A stretch of DNA of 64,000 bases from RFXV01 sp038150465 (lineage in GTDB: Bacteria > Bacteroidota > Bacteroidia > Flavobacteriales > Schleiferiaceae). Shown piece after piece: positions 41,930 through 51,334 of the stretch. Within the stretch, counting starts at the first letter, position 1, and each line of letters starts with the position of its first letter. The stretch lies in contig JAYOTP010000007.1 of the NCBI GenBank assembly GCA_038150465.1, positions 1 to 64,000 on the forward strand, in the 5' to 3' direction. The notes beneath the pieces are model-generated. The model was not told the DNA's origin. It worked only from the letters and a program-made list of their open reading frames with translations, and searched no databases. The position numbers and the translations under genes are program-made.

Positions 41930-44016
41930 CAGAGCGTGCTGATCAGTTCAGATGACCAGAAGAGATAGAGATCCTTGCCCAGATTTTCGTGCCACTTCTC
42001 GCGGTCCTCACGGTCCTTCTCTTCCGTGATCAGGGCATCATCCACCACATTGAAACCAACTTCAAAACGATCCGAGGCATTCAGACGGTAGAGTCCTGTG
42101 AATTTCTTGGCCTCTTCCCTTCGATCCTGCTCCTGCTGGCTGTAGGCATCCAGATCCAAAGGAATCCAACTCAGATCTTGTTGCCGCTTTCGATAGGCCG
42201 CATGCATTCGGATGCTATCGAAGACCGCCTCCTCCTGCATCCGCTCACCCAATGCCTTCACTGCTTTTCTGTACTTCTTGGACCATTTGTCTGAGCGGTC
42301 AAATCGAGCACTTCCGATCTCGTCGTAGCTCATGGGATGGCGCTGCTTCTTTTCGCCAAACTCCAGATCCATATAGGCATCTGGCATCACCAGGTCTGGC
42401 TCCACACCTTTGAGTTGGGTGGTGCCGCCATCGATCCTATAGTACTTCTGTATGGTGATCTTGAGCGCGCCCAAGGGCTTGACCCTGGCATTCATCGTGG
42501 CACGATCCAAATTGTATATGTTCTGCACCGTTCCCTTGCCAAAGGTCGTTTCGCTTCCAACGATCACCGCACGTCCATAGTCCTGAAGAGCGGCCGCACA
42601 GATCTCAGAAGCACTGGCGCTGAATTCATTGACCATGACGACCAATGGACCATCATAAGCGACATCCGGATCCGAATCGCGCAGAACCTTTTTTCTCCCA
42701 TCCGCGGTCTTGACCTGCACGACTGGGCCTTTGGGAATGAACAGACCCACGATCTTGACCACTGCATCCAGTGATCCACCGCCGTTGTTCCGAAGATCCA
42801 GGATCAAACCTTCAATGCTGTCTTTTTTGAGTTTTTCGATCTCCGCCCGGACGTCCTCGGCGCAATTCCTGTTGTTTTCATTGTAAAAATCCACGTAGAA
42901 CTTGGGCAGCCTGATATAGCCCATTTTCCGATCGTCGCCATCCCTCGGACCGATCACAGCGGATTTAGCAAAGGTCGCCTCGAGTTCCACGACATCCCGC
43001 ACGATGGGGATGACCTGATTGGTGCCGTCCAGCTTTCGGACTGTCAGGCGCACTTCAGTACCCTTTGGGCCCCGAATGAGTTTGACCACTTTCCGAAGCT
43101 TCATCCCTACGACATCTACTGGCTCCTGGTCACCTTGGGCCACCTTGACGATCTTGTCTCCAGGCTCCAGCTCGCCTTGACGCCAGGATGCACTTCCAGA
43201 GATGATCTTTTCAATGGTCACAAATTCCCCGCCCTGTTTGAGTTGGGCGCCAATGCCTTCGAATTGACCGCTCATCTGTATTTCAAACTCCTCTTTTTGC
43301 TGCGGCGGGAAATACTCGGTGTGCGGATCGAAATAACCAGTGATCGCATTCATATAGACGCCCATCCAGTCTTCCTCCCTCATATCCCGCATCGATTCGA
43401 ACCAATCGTTCTGAAGCTCGAGTTCCCGACTCCGGGCTTGCTGCTCGATCTCCTCAAAAGAGCGCCGGTCCGCGGTATCTTTTTCCTGCGCGGAAAGACG
43501 CTCGTATACTCTGGAAAGCACCCTTGATTTCAAGTACTTGCGCCAGACCTCTTTCAACTCGCCCTGGCTTTTGGCATAGCTCCGCTTGCTTCCATCAAAT
43601 TCAAAGAATTCTCCCTTCTTATAGTCAAAGGGAGCAGAGAGCAATTCATTCACCCAGGACTCGGCCAGCTTTTGTCTTTTGATCAGTACCGCCGTACTGC
43701 TGTCGAAGAGTTCCGTACCGCTCATCACCATCTCCTCATCAATTCGACTTGAGTAATAGGCCAGCGCTTCTACGTCCGACGCCAGGAAAAACCGCCTTCC
43801 GTAATCCAGATCTTCCATGTATTCATCAAAGACCGTTTCGGAAAAGCTGTCATCCAATGCCTTTGGGTCGTAGTGCCTGGAGGAAAGGATGTTGTTGATC
43901 AGAGAGATGAGCACCCTGTTCCGTTCATCTGGATCAGAGGGCGGAAAACGAGCAGCGATCAAAAAGACCGAACACGAGAGAAGCAGAAGAAAAAAGATGC
44001 GTGAGCTGTGGCGCAT
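41929..44016 (-). CDS. prc: Carboxy-terminal processing protease Prc
   Basis: 695 residues from the ATG at 44016 (signal peptide MRHSSRIFFLLLLSCSVFLI). The order is that of E. coli Prc: N-terminal helical part, PDZ domain (about 220-310, GGEFVTIEKIISGSASWRQG), S41 protease domain with the Ser in NEFSASASEICAAALQDYG and the Lys in TTFGKGTVQN, then a C-terminal domain. It cleaves periplasmic proteins from the C-terminus and tunes peptidoglycan hydrolases in other bacteria. Coupled to an oligopeptide-type permease. Confidence 0.94.
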   Translation of the reverse strand: MRHSSRIFFLLLLSCSVFLIAARFPPSDPDERNRVLISLINNILSSRHYDPKALDDSFSETVFDEYMEDLDYGRRFFLASDVEALAYYSSRIDEEMVMSGTELFDSSTAVLIKRQKLAESWVNELLSAPFDYKKGEFFEFDGSKRSYAKSQGELKEVWRKYLKSRVLSRVYERLSAQEKDTADRRSFEEIEQQARSRELELQNDWFESMRDMREEDWMGVYMNAITGYFDPHTEYFPPQQKEEFEIQMSGQFEGIGAQLKQGGEFVTIEKIISGSASWRQGELEPGDKIVKVAQGDQEPVDVVGMKLRKVVKLIRGPKGTEVRLTVRKLDGTNQVIPIVRDVVELEATFAKSAVIGPRDGDDRKMGYIRLPKFYVDFYNENNRNCAEDVRAEIEKLKKDSIEGLILDLRNNGGGSLDAVVKIVGLFIPKGPVVQVKTADGRKKVLRDSDPDVAYDGPLVVMVNEFSASASEICAAALQDYGRAVIVGSETTFGKGTVQNIYNLDRATMNARVKPLGALKITIQKYYRIDGGTTQLKGVEPDLVMPDAYMDLEFGEKKQRHPMSYDEIGSARFDRSDKWSKKYRKAVKALGERMQEEAVFDSIRMHAAYRKRQQDLSWIPLDLDAYSQQEQDRREEAKKFTGLYRLNASDRFEVGFNVVDDALITEEKDREDREKWHENLGKDLYLFWSSELISTL

Positions 44017-44158
44017 GAGCGTAATTCGAATGTAGTGTGAAACTATAACATCCCAACGGCTCATTGATCGCTTCCATTACAGAGTTTGACGAAGAATTAA
44101 CATTTCGTCTGTCTGCCGGCTTCAGAAAAGATCTTTATTTCGCAATCCACCTCCAAGA

Positions 44159-46531
44159 TTGAATTCATTGCTCCGACAGCTCGCTGCTCTTTCATTGGTC
44201 CTACTTCCTATGCTCGTGCGCGCGCAAAGCCATACGATCAGTGGCACGATCCGAGACGATGCGACCGGAGAACTATTGATCGGAGTCAGTGTCGTTGTGG
44301 AAGAACTCCGCCAGGGAACCGTAAGCAACAGTTATGGCTACTATGCCCTGAACATTCCGGATGGCAGCTACACATTGCGCTTCTCCTACATTGGGTATAA
44401 AGAGGTAAGCCGCAAACTCCAGCTCACCGAAGACCTGCAGGAGCACATCCGTTTGGCGGAGACCAATGTATTGATCCAGGAGGTGGTCGTCTCTGAAAGT
44501 GCCTTGGACGATCCGGTGAAGAACACGGAAATGGGGGTCAATAAACTCAAGCCCAAGGAGATCAAAAAGATCCCTCAGCTGATGGGCGAAGTGGATGTGA
44601 TTCGCACCCTGACCCTGCTTCCCGGCGTGAGCACAGTGGGCGAGGGAGCCAGCGGCTTCAATGTGCGCGGAGGAAATGTCGATCAGAACCTCATCCTCGG
44701 AGATGAGGCACCCGTGTTCAATTCTTCCCACCTGTTGGGATTCTTCTCCATTTTCAATGCCGATGCCGTCAAGGACATGAAACTCTACAAGGGTGGCGTG
44801 CCTGCCAATTACGGAGGACGCCTGTCTTCGGTACTCGACATCCGGCAAAAGGAAGGCAATTCGAAAAGGTTTGGGGCGACGGGCGGACTGGGTGTGCTGA
44901 GCAGTCGCATACTTCTGGAAGGTCCTATTGTCAAAGATGAATTGTCCTGGTTGATCGCAGGAAGGCGATCCTATGCCGATCTCTTCCTGAAGGCCTCATC
45001 CGATCCGGCGATCAATCGAAATATCTTGTACTTCTACGATCTGAATGCCAAAATGAACTGGCGCATCGATTCCAAGAATACCGTTTTCCTTTCGAGCTAC
45101 TTCGGGCGTGATGTATTTGGAATACAAAATGCTTTCAACTTCGCCTGGGGCAACGGAACGGTCACACTCCGCTGGAACAGCATACTCAAGGAAGATCTGT
45201 TCGCCAACTTCACCCTGGTGTACAGCGACTACACCTATGATCTGGGCACGCCGGCCGATCAGGAATTCACATTCAACTGGAATTCCCGCATACAGAATTA
45301 CGTGACCAAGGCGGCCTTCAATTGGTACAAAAGCCCAGGCTTCACAGTCGACTTTGGACTGACCAATACGTGGTACACCTTCGATCCGGCCATCATCAGC
45401 GGGTCGATCAGCTCGCGACTGGATCGGCTCTATGCCACTGAACCCGCGGCCTATCTGCGCTTTAGAAATGAATTGGGCAACAGGATCAGCATCGACTACG
45501 GCTTGCGCTACAGCGCATTTGCGCAAATGGGTGATGGGACGGTCTACGACTACCGGCCGGGAATGAGTCGCGAAGATTCCACCGTGGTCGGACAACAAGA
45601 CTATGCAAAAGGCGAGGTGATCGAATCCTTCTTTGACGCCCAGGGTCTGGAACCGCGCCTGGCACTCACCTATCTACTCAACGACAAGCAATCGCTGAAG
45701 ATCAGCTACAACCGGATGAGGCAATACATCCATCTGATCTCCAATACCACTGCCACAACGCCCATCGATATCTGGAGACCGAGCGGCAGACACATCGACC
45801 CGGCGACAGCCGATCAATTCTCTTTGGGCTATTTCGCGGAATGGCAGCTGTGGGGCGACCGCTTTGACTTTTCTGTGGAATCCTATTACAAGTCCATGAA
45901 TCAGATCGTGGATTACAAGGACGGGGCAGACCTGATCTTCAATGAACGCATAGAAACTGAATTGCTTTCAGGAAAGGGACGCGCCTATGGGCTCGAACTT
46001 TTGTTGAGAAAGAACTCCGGAAAGTGGACGGGCTGGATCAGTTACACCCTTTCCCGCACCGAACGGCTGGTGGACGGAGCTTTCAAAGGCGAGCAGATCA
46101 ACCAGGGGGCTTGGTACCCGGCGAATTATGACAAGACCCATGACGTGAGCCTGGTGGCCACCTACAAGATCTCAGAAAAATGGGATGTGGGCGGTGTTTG
46201 GGTCTTCCAAAGCGGGCGACCGGTCACCTATCCGTCGGCACGTGCAGAGTACGAGACCGGCATCATCTATCCCGTCTACAACAACCGAAATGGCGCGCGC
46301 ACACCTTCCTACCACCGATTGGATGTGAGCGCCAACTACGTACCGCGACCAAAGAAGCAGGGCAAGTGGGAAAGCAGCTGGGCCTTTGGCATCTACAATG
46401 TCTATGGGCGAAGGAATCCCTATTCCGTTTTCTTCCGTCAAGATGAATTCAACCCACAAGTGACCGAGGCGATCCGGCTTTCCATCTTCGGGGGAATGAT
46501 CCCTTCGGTCACCTATAATTTCAAATTCTGA
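44159..46531 (+). CDS. TonB-dependent receptor (SusC-like) paired with DUF4249
   Basis: 790 residues from a TTG at 44159, which gives a signal peptide (MNSLLRQLAALSLVLLPMLVRAQ); no better start exists. A carboxypeptidase-regulatory-like domain (about 26-108) is followed by the plug (about 120-225, GVSTVGEGASGFNVRGGNVD) and a 22-strand-type barrel ending in aromatic F. The order fits receptors that import siderophores or other ligands with TonB-ExbBD. The stop overlaps the start of the DUF4249 lipoprotein (TGATG), a pairing often seen in Bacteroidota. Ligand unknown. Confidence 0.9.
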   Translation: MNSLLRQLAALSLVLLPMLVRAQSHTISGTIRDDATGELLIGVSVVVEELRQGTVSNSYGYYALNIPDGSYTLRFSYIGYKEVSRKLQLTEDLQEHIRLAETNVLIQEVVVSESALDDPVKNTEMGVNKLKPKEIKKIPQLMGEVDVIRTLTLLPGVSTVGEGASGFNVRGGNVDQNLILGDEAPVFNSSHLLGFFSIFNADAVKDMKLYKGGVPANYGGRLSSVLDIRQKEGNSKRFGATGGLGVLSSRILLEGPIVKDELSWLIAGRRSYADLFLKASSDPAINRNILYFYDLNAKMNWRIDSKNTVFLSSYFGRDVFGIQNAFNFAWGNGTVTLRWNSILKEDLFANFTLVYSDYTYDLGTPADQEFTFNWNSRIQNYVTKAAFNWYKSPGFTVDFGLTNTWYTFDPAIISGSISSRLDRLYATEPAAYLRFRNELGNRISIDYGLRYSAFAQMGDGTVYDYRPGMSREDSTVVGQQDYAKGEVIESFFDAQGLEPRLALTYLLNDKQSLKISYNRMRQYIHLISNTTATTPIDIWRPSGRHIDPATADQFSLGYFAEWQLWGDRFDFSVESYYKSMNQIVDYKDGADLIFNERIETELLSGKGRAYGLELLLRKNSGKWTGWISYTLSRTERLVDGAFKGEQINQGAWYPANYDKTHDVSLVATYKISEKWDVGGVWVFQSGRPVTYPSARAEYETGIIYPVYNNRNGARTPSYHRLDVSANYVPRPKKQGKWESSWAFGIYNVYGRRNPYSVFFRQDEFNPQVTEAIRLSIFGGMIPSVTYNFKF

Positions 46532-47391
46532 TGAAACGGGAACTCTTTGTTTTTGGAATATGTCTTCTCGTTTTGAGCGCTTGCGAAGATGTCATCGAGC
46601 TCGATCTGCCGGATGCAGAGCCACTTCTTGTGGTCAACGGAAGGATCACAGACGGTGACAGCACAGGAGTGACCCTCACCACCAGTGCACCCTATTTTTC
46701 CAATCAGGCGACGCCGCGCGTCAGCGGAGCAGTGATCCGACTCTTCGAAAACGGCGTGGAGATCGACCAACTCGCTGAAGATTCTGCTGGCTATTACCGA
46801 TCCGACCAGACGGGCGTTGCGGGAAGAACCTACCACATTACCGTGGAAATTCCGCAGGGCAATCCTGCGATCGCCTCCGGAACGTGGCGAAGTCGTCCTG
46901 AGCGACTCAAGCCAGTGGCTTTGATCGACAGTGTCTATTCTGAATATCTCGAGGAAGACCCGCCTTTCCAGGAAGAAGGTCTGTATCCCTTTTTCACCTT
47001 TAGCGATCTGGCCGATCAGCGAGACTACTACCGACTCCGGATATGGCGAAATGACACCATTCGCGATGCACCGACGGATATCACCACCTACGAGGACGAA
47101 CTGTGGAATGGTCGCTCCTTCGACAATGTGGACTTTCCGGCTGTTCAATTCGAGAACGATCCCAAACCCGAGGGAACGACCTATCGCGTGGAGCAATCTT
47201 CCATATCCGTTGCCTATTTCGACTATCTGAATCTCATGTTTTCTCAAACGGCCCAGGTGGGCAGCACCTTCGATCCACCCCCGGCCCCACTGATCGGCAA
47301 CATCGAATGCCTCAGTCATCCAGACCAGATCGGTTTGGGGTATTTCAACGTATCGGCCATAAGTACAGCAGAGGTATCGCTCGAACTCTAG
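46531..47391 (+). CDS. DUF4249 lipoprotein
   Basis: 286 residues. The N-terminus ends in a lipobox (LLVLSACEDVIELDLPD), so it is a lipoprotein. The rest is beta-rich (LVVNGRITDGDSTGVTL, GAVIRLFENGVEID). DUF4249 proteins are known mainly as partners encoded directly after TonB receptors of this type, as here. A role as an extracellular binding or lid protein of the receptor, like SusD, is inferred and not proven. Confidence 0.88.
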   Translation: MKRELFVFGICLLVLSACEDVIELDLPDAEPLLVVNGRITDGDSTGVTLTTSAPYFSNQATPRVSGAVIRLFENGVEIDQLAEDSAGYYRSDQTGVAGRTYHITVEIPQGNPAIASGTWRSRPERLKPVALIDSVYSEYLEEDPPFQEEGLYPFFTFSDLADQRDYYRLRIWRNDTIRDAPTDITTYEDELWNGRSFDNVDFPAVQFENDPKPEGTTYRVEQSSISVAYFDYLNLMFSQTAQVGSTFDPPPAPLIGNIECLSHPDQIGLGYFNVSAISTAEVSLEL

Positions 47392-47402
47392 CGATATCCG
47401 CC

Positions 47403-47410
47403 TAATTTTG
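47403..47410 (+). promoter_or_regulatory. TAnnTTTG promoter box for mscS
   Basis: TAATTTTG is an exact -7 match, 21 bp before the ATG at 47432. It shows that the mechanosensitive channel gene is not simply the tail of the receptor operon. Confidence 0.6.
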
Positions 47411-47431
47411 CAGCTGTTTATTCATCCCATC

Positions 47432-48703
47432 ATGGAACAGGCGGACATTGGCCATTGGGCCCAGAATTTTTTTGAGCAGATCGGAGCAGACCCCTCTACA
47501 GCTGAGCGGCTGACCTTAGGACTCGACCTGCTGATCATCCTATTGATCAGCTTCGCGGCAGACCGAATAGCCCGCTATGGCATTTCGCGCATGGTCAAAA
47601 AGATCATCTCTCGGACGAGAAATGAGTGGGACGACATCTTCTACGAGCAAAAGGTCTTCAATGGTCTGGCGCACATCGTTCCCGCCCTGATCATCAATTG
47701 GAGCACTGACTTTGCCCTCTCTGATTTTCCGGAAGTGGTGGCCCTGATCGATAAGTGGGTGGTCATTTATGTCATTTTCCTGATCGGCCTGGTGATCAAC
47801 CGTGTACTCGGTGCCATCAAGATCCTGCTGAAACAGTCCGAATATTTCGAAGGCAAACCCGTGGGCAGTTTCATCCAGCTCTTCGGCATTGTGAACTACA
47901 TCTTCGTTGGCATATTCATCCTGAGCCAGCTCATTGGAGAAAGTCCGCTGACGGTCATCGGCGCCTTTGGTGCGGGAACGGCGATCCTCCTTTTGGTCTT
48001 CAAGGACACCATCCTCGGTCTGGTCGCGAGCATTCAGCTCTCCATGAACGATATGGTCCGGGTGGGCGACTGGATCAGCATGGACAAATACGGAGCGGAC
48101 GGGGATGTATCCGAGATCAACCTGACCACAGTCAAGGTCAAGAACTTCGATAAGACCATCACCACCATCCCGACCTACGCATTCGTTTCAGACTCCTTCA
48201 AGAATTGGCGCGGTATGTCCACAGACGGAGTTCGACGGATCAAAAGGCATTTACTCATTGATGTCCATTCCATTCGGTTTGTGGATGATGCCTTGAAAAA
48301 GGAGATGGAAGGCTTCCAGATCATCTCTGCTCAGATCGGTACAAAACAAGCGGAGATCGACTCATACAATACGGAGCACAAAGCGGACAAGCAGATCATG
48401 CTCAATGGCCGGAATATGACGAATATCGGTGCGTTCCGAACCTATGCCACCGAATACATTCGAAACAATCCACAGATCACCGAAGCAGAGACGCTGATGG
48501 TCCGACAGCTTCAGCCCACAGAAAAAGGCCTTCCGCTCGAGCTGTATTGCTTCACCAATACATCGGCCTGGCTCGAATACGAGGGCATCCTCTCCGACAT
48601 CTTCGATCACCTGATGGCGGCAGCGCCCTTCTTCGGGCTGATGGTCTATCAGGCGCCCAGCGGTGGAGATTTCAGACAGCTCGGCGCTTCCAAACCGGAC
48701 TGA
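47432..48703 (+). CDS. Mechanosensitive ion channel, MscS family
   Basis: 423 residues from ATG 47432, placed after the promoter box. Three or four membrane helices in the first 170 residues are followed by the MscS pore helix and beta domain: GAFGAGTAILLLVFKDTILG (about 177), NDMVRVGDWISMDKYGADGDV (about 205; core VRVGDWISM) and VKVKNFDKTITTIPTYAFVSD. It resembles the YbdG type, which lets ions out upon mild osmotic downshift. The 3' end overlaps that of the glycosyltransferase on the other strand by 32 bp. Confidence 0.9.
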   Translation: MEQADIGHWAQNFFEQIGADPSTAERLTLGLDLLIILLISFAADRIARYGISRMVKKIISRTRNEWDDIFYEQKVFNGLAHIVPALIINWSTDFALSDFPEVVALIDKWVVIYVIFLIGLVINRVLGAIKILLKQSEYFEGKPVGSFIQLFGIVNYIFVGIFILSQLIGESPLTVIGAFGAGTAILLLVFKDTILGLVASIQLSMNDMVRVGDWISMDKYGADGDVSEINLTTVKVKNFDKTITTIPTYAFVSDSFKNWRGMSTDGVRRIKRHLLIDVHSIRFVDDALKKEMEGFQIISAQIGTKQAEIDSYNTEHKADKQIMLNGRNMTNIGAFRTYATEYIRNNPQITEAETLMVRQLQPTEKGLPLELYCFTNTSAWLEYEGILSDIFDHLMAAAPFFGLMVYQAPSGGDFRQLGASKPD

Positions 48704-49778
48704 GGAAAAGGGACAAGGCACCGATGAACACGGTGTAGAACGGATATATCAGGCTCTGCGGCAGGAACCATTGGAAGGCATCCCTTCGATCGTATTTGGA
48801 CACCACCTTCCAGAGAAGAAAACCATCTGTGACCACCTTCGCCGGCCAGAGAAGCCAGCCAAGAGGAAGGGCGAACAAACTGAGTATCAAACTGAAGTTG
48901 GACAGAAAGACAAGGAGACTCAAGCCGGCTGCAGCCCGGTCTTTGTAGCGCTTCGCAATACCGCCCCACCTGAGCATCTGCAGGAAGAATTGCCCAATAT
49001 TTCGAGGTGCTGAAGTGTGCACGCGCGCCTCGGGACAATCATCAAAAACGACCGATCCCTTTCCCCAACGGGCCCAAAGTGCATGCAGGAGAAAGACGTC
49101 CTCCCCTACTCGACGATCTGCCGGATCGAGTTCGGTTGTAAGAAGGAGATAGTCCTCTTTTCGGATCAGCATATTGGCCCCATTGGCCATGACCGGTCTG
49201 CCCATGCGCACCGACGCTTCCGTAGCTGCCATCAGCGCCAGAAAATCGAGCGTAAAAAAGCCATTGAATCGACCTTCTTCCCTCGAATAGACAACGGGAG
49301 CAAGTACCATCCGCACTTCACCCGATCGAAAGTGACTGCTCGCTCCGCTGGGCCAGCCAGGATGCGGAACACAATCTGCATCGGTCAGGGCCAGAAGATC
49401 ATTTTGGCTCTCCTTAACCCCCCGATCGGTGGCTGCGCTCTTGCCCTCTCCTTCACTCGACAGGATCTGCATTCGTCTGTGCCGATCCACGGACTTCAGC
49501 CACTCCATCCCCCCATCTGTTGAATGATCATCCACAAGCAGCAATTCGGCCAGTGGGTTGCTCTCCAGCAATTCCCTCCAGCGCGGCATATTTTGCCTGA
49601 GATTCTCCAGTTCATCCCTGAAGGGAATGACAATGCTTATGGGAACATTTTGACCGTCAGGTTCAGCGGTGTTCCTGCCCTTGGACAAAGCCGCATATGC
49701 GCTCCAACCCAAAAGGCAATAGGCCAGAACAGGCAGCACACAAAGGATCGCTAAAACAGAGGAGTAGTCGGCCAGCAC
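48672..49778 (-). CDS. GT2-family glycosyltransferase with C-terminal membrane helices
   Basis: 368 residues from a GTG at 49778 (VLADYSSVLAILCVLPVLAY is a membrane helix). GT-A motifs are ISIVIPFRDELENLRQN (about 47), LLVDDHSTDGGMEWL (about 79), LALTDADCVPHPGWP (about 129) and RRVGEDVFLLHALWARWG. Three hydrophobic segments at the end. It looks like the enzyme at 8121. It stands alone between mscS and ruvC, both on the other strand. Substrate unknown. Confidence 0.82.
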   Translation of the reverse strand: MLADYSSVLAILCVLPVLAYCLLGWSAYAALSKGRNTAEPDGQNVPISIVIPFRDELENLRQNMPRWRELLESNPLAELLLVDDHSTDGGMEWLKSVDRHRRMQILSSEGEGKSAATDRGVKESQNDLLALTDADCVPHPGWPSGASSHFRSGEVRMVLAPVVYSREEGRFNGFFTLDFLALMAATEASVRMGRPVMANGANMLIRKEDYLLLTTELDPADRRVGEDVFLLHALWARWGKGSVVFDDCPEARVHTSAPRNIGQFFLQMLRWGGIAKRYKDRAAAGLSLLVFLSNFSLILSLFALPLGWLLWPAKVVTDGFLLWKVVSKYDRRDAFQWFLPQSLIYPFYTVFIGALSLFLSPVWKRRAV

Positions 49779-49807
49779 AGATTCAAAATACGCTAATTTG
49801 CCTGCTT

Positions 49808-50386
49808 ATGGCGCAACGCATCTTGGGGATCGATCCCGGAACGAACATCATGGGTTTTGGCCTGGTCGAAGTCAGTAAAAATCAAGCTGTATACCTCGAG
49901 CACGGCATCCGGAAGTTCCCTGCCAACAAGAGCTCCGTTGAGAAACTCGGACTGATCCTCAGTGAGACAGAAGAATTGATCGCCCGGCATCAGCCAGACA
50001 TACTAGCGATCGAAGCACCCTTTTTCGGAAAGAATGTCCAGTCCATGCTCAAACTCGGCCGTGCCCAAGGAGTCATCATGGCTACAGGAATGAGCAAAGG
50101 ATGTGATGTATTCGAGTACGCACCGCGCAAGATCAAAATGTCCATCACGGGAAAGGGGCAGGCAAGCAAGGAGCAAGTGGCACGTATGCTGCACGCCCTT
50201 TTGACCATCCCCGAGGACGGTTCGCTGACCCTGGATGCCACCGATGCATTGGCTGTGGCCTTCTGTCATTTCCTTCAGATGGGTCAGCCTAACGATACCG
50301 AACAACCAAAAAAGAGCATCCGAAAAAGATCTGGCTCGGGCGATTGGTCTTCCTATTTACGGAACAATCCGGACCGGGAATTATAA
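49808..50386 (+). CDS. ruvC: Holliday junction resolvase RuvC
   Basis: 192 residues from ATG 49808 (MAQRILGIDPGTNIMGFGLV). The four acidic catalytic residues are in LGIDPGTN (Asp), LAIEAPFFGKNVQSMLKLG (Glu, about 70) and TLDATDALAVAFCH (two Asp, about 145). It cuts four-way DNA junctions with RuvAB. The 3' end overlaps that of the HIT gene by 6 bp. Confidence 0.97.
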   Translation: MAQRILGIDPGTNIMGFGLVEVSKNQAVYLEHGIRKFPANKSSVEKLGLILSETEELIARHQPDILAIEAPFFGKNVQSMLKLGRAQGVIMATGMSKGCDVFEYAPRKIKMSITGKGQASKEQVARMLHALLTIPEDGSLTLDATDALAVAFCHFLQMGQPNDTEQPKKSIRKRSGSGDWSSYLRNNPDREL

Positions 50387-50779
50387 GGAAATACCCTCGC
50401 TGATCTCTGAAGCGATGGCCTTCATCTGCTCTTCTGTGAAAGCCATGGGCGCACGATCGAAGCGAATGTCCGACTCCTGATCGATGGGGATCAGGTGGAT
50501 GTGCGCATGCGGAACCTCCATTCCCAGTACGACAGATGCTACCCGGGTGCAAGGCATGCAATCCCTAATGGAAAGAGCGATCTTTTGGGCAAAAGTCCAA
50601 AGCGCTGAATGCTCCGCCGCGCTCAGATCGATCAGATGGTCTACCTCCCTTTTGGGGACCACCAAAGTATGCCCCTTTCGCAGCGGCCGGATATCGAGGA
50701 AAGCATAGTGCTTGTCGTCTTCAGCGACCGTATAAGAAGGGATCTCTCGCCGAATGATCTTACTGAAGATGGAATCCAT
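50381..50779 (-). CDS. HIT-family protein
   Basis: 132 residues. MDSIFSKIIRREIPSYTVAE at the start and the histidine triad VPHAHIHLIPI (about 99-109) are diagnostic. The family hydrolyses or transfers nucleotidyl groups from dinucleotides and AMP-amides. The start shares a base with the greA stop, so the two form an operon that is common in Bacteroidota. Confidence 0.95.
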   Translation of the reverse strand: MDSIFSKIIRREIPSYTVAEDDKHYAFLDIRPLRKGHTLVVPKREVDHLIDLSAAEHSALWTFAQKIALSIRDCMPCTRVASVVLGMEVPHAHIHLIPIDQESDIRFDRAPMAFTEEQMKAIASEISEGISL

Positions 50780-51252
50780 CAGCGGGAGATCTCGAGTACC
50801 TCCAGCTTCATGATGCCATTGGGAACCTGTATCTCCGCCAAATCGCCAACTTCCTTACCCAACAGCCCTTTTCCGATGGGAGAACCCACCGAGATCTTAC
50901 CGGCCTTCAGATCGGCCTCCGATTCAGAAACCAAGGTGTACTTGAATTCCATTCCATTGGCTGGGTTCTTCAAGCGAACGGTAGAAAGAACCATCACCTT
51001 ACTGACATCCAGCTGATCGGTATCGAGGACGCGCGCATTGGCCACGACTTCTTCGAGTTTGGCGATCTTCATCTCCAACAGGCCTTGTGCCTCCTTGGCC
51101 GCATCGTATTCCGCATTCTCGGAGAGGTCTCCTTTGTCCCGCGCTTCCGCGATCTGACGGGAAATGCTCGGGCGTTCGACGTCGCGAAGTTGATTGAGTT
51201 CGTCCTTGAGTTTCTGAAGACCTTCCTCGGTGTAGTATGAAGTATTCGCCAT
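50779..51252 (-). CDS. greA: Transcription elongation factor GreA
   Basis: 157 residues. An N-terminal coiled coil (YTEEGLQKLKDELNQLRDVE) holds the acidic tip, around SENAEYDAAKEAQ (about 49), that reaches into RNA polymerase to rescue stalled complexes. The FKBP-like C-terminal domain has GSPIGKGLLGKEVGDLAEI (about 122). Confidence 0.97.
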   Translation of the reverse strand: MANTSYYTEEGLQKLKDELNQLRDVERPSISRQIAEARDKGDLSENAEYDAAKEAQGLLEMKIAKLEEVVANARVLDTDQLDVSKVMVLSTVRLKNPANGMEFKYTLVSESEADLKAGKISVGSPIGKGLLGKEVGDLAEIQVPNGIMKLEVLEISR

Positions 51253-51273
51253 GATAATCAGCTATTAACGCAG

Positions 51274-51295
51274 AAAGAGACCGGCTGGTCTCTTT
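51274..51295 (-). terminator. Perfect inverted repeat after the TonB-PorV operon
   Basis: AAAGAGACC and GGTCTCTTT form a perfect 9-bp stem with a GGCT loop, 40 bp after the stop at 51335. The T run is inside the stem and not after it, so termination is plausible but not certain; an RNA-stability or processing role is possible. Confidence 0.55.
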
Positions 51296-51334
51296 CCTGT
51301 GCAAAGATAGAAAGATAAAGGAGTCTGCTTCCGC

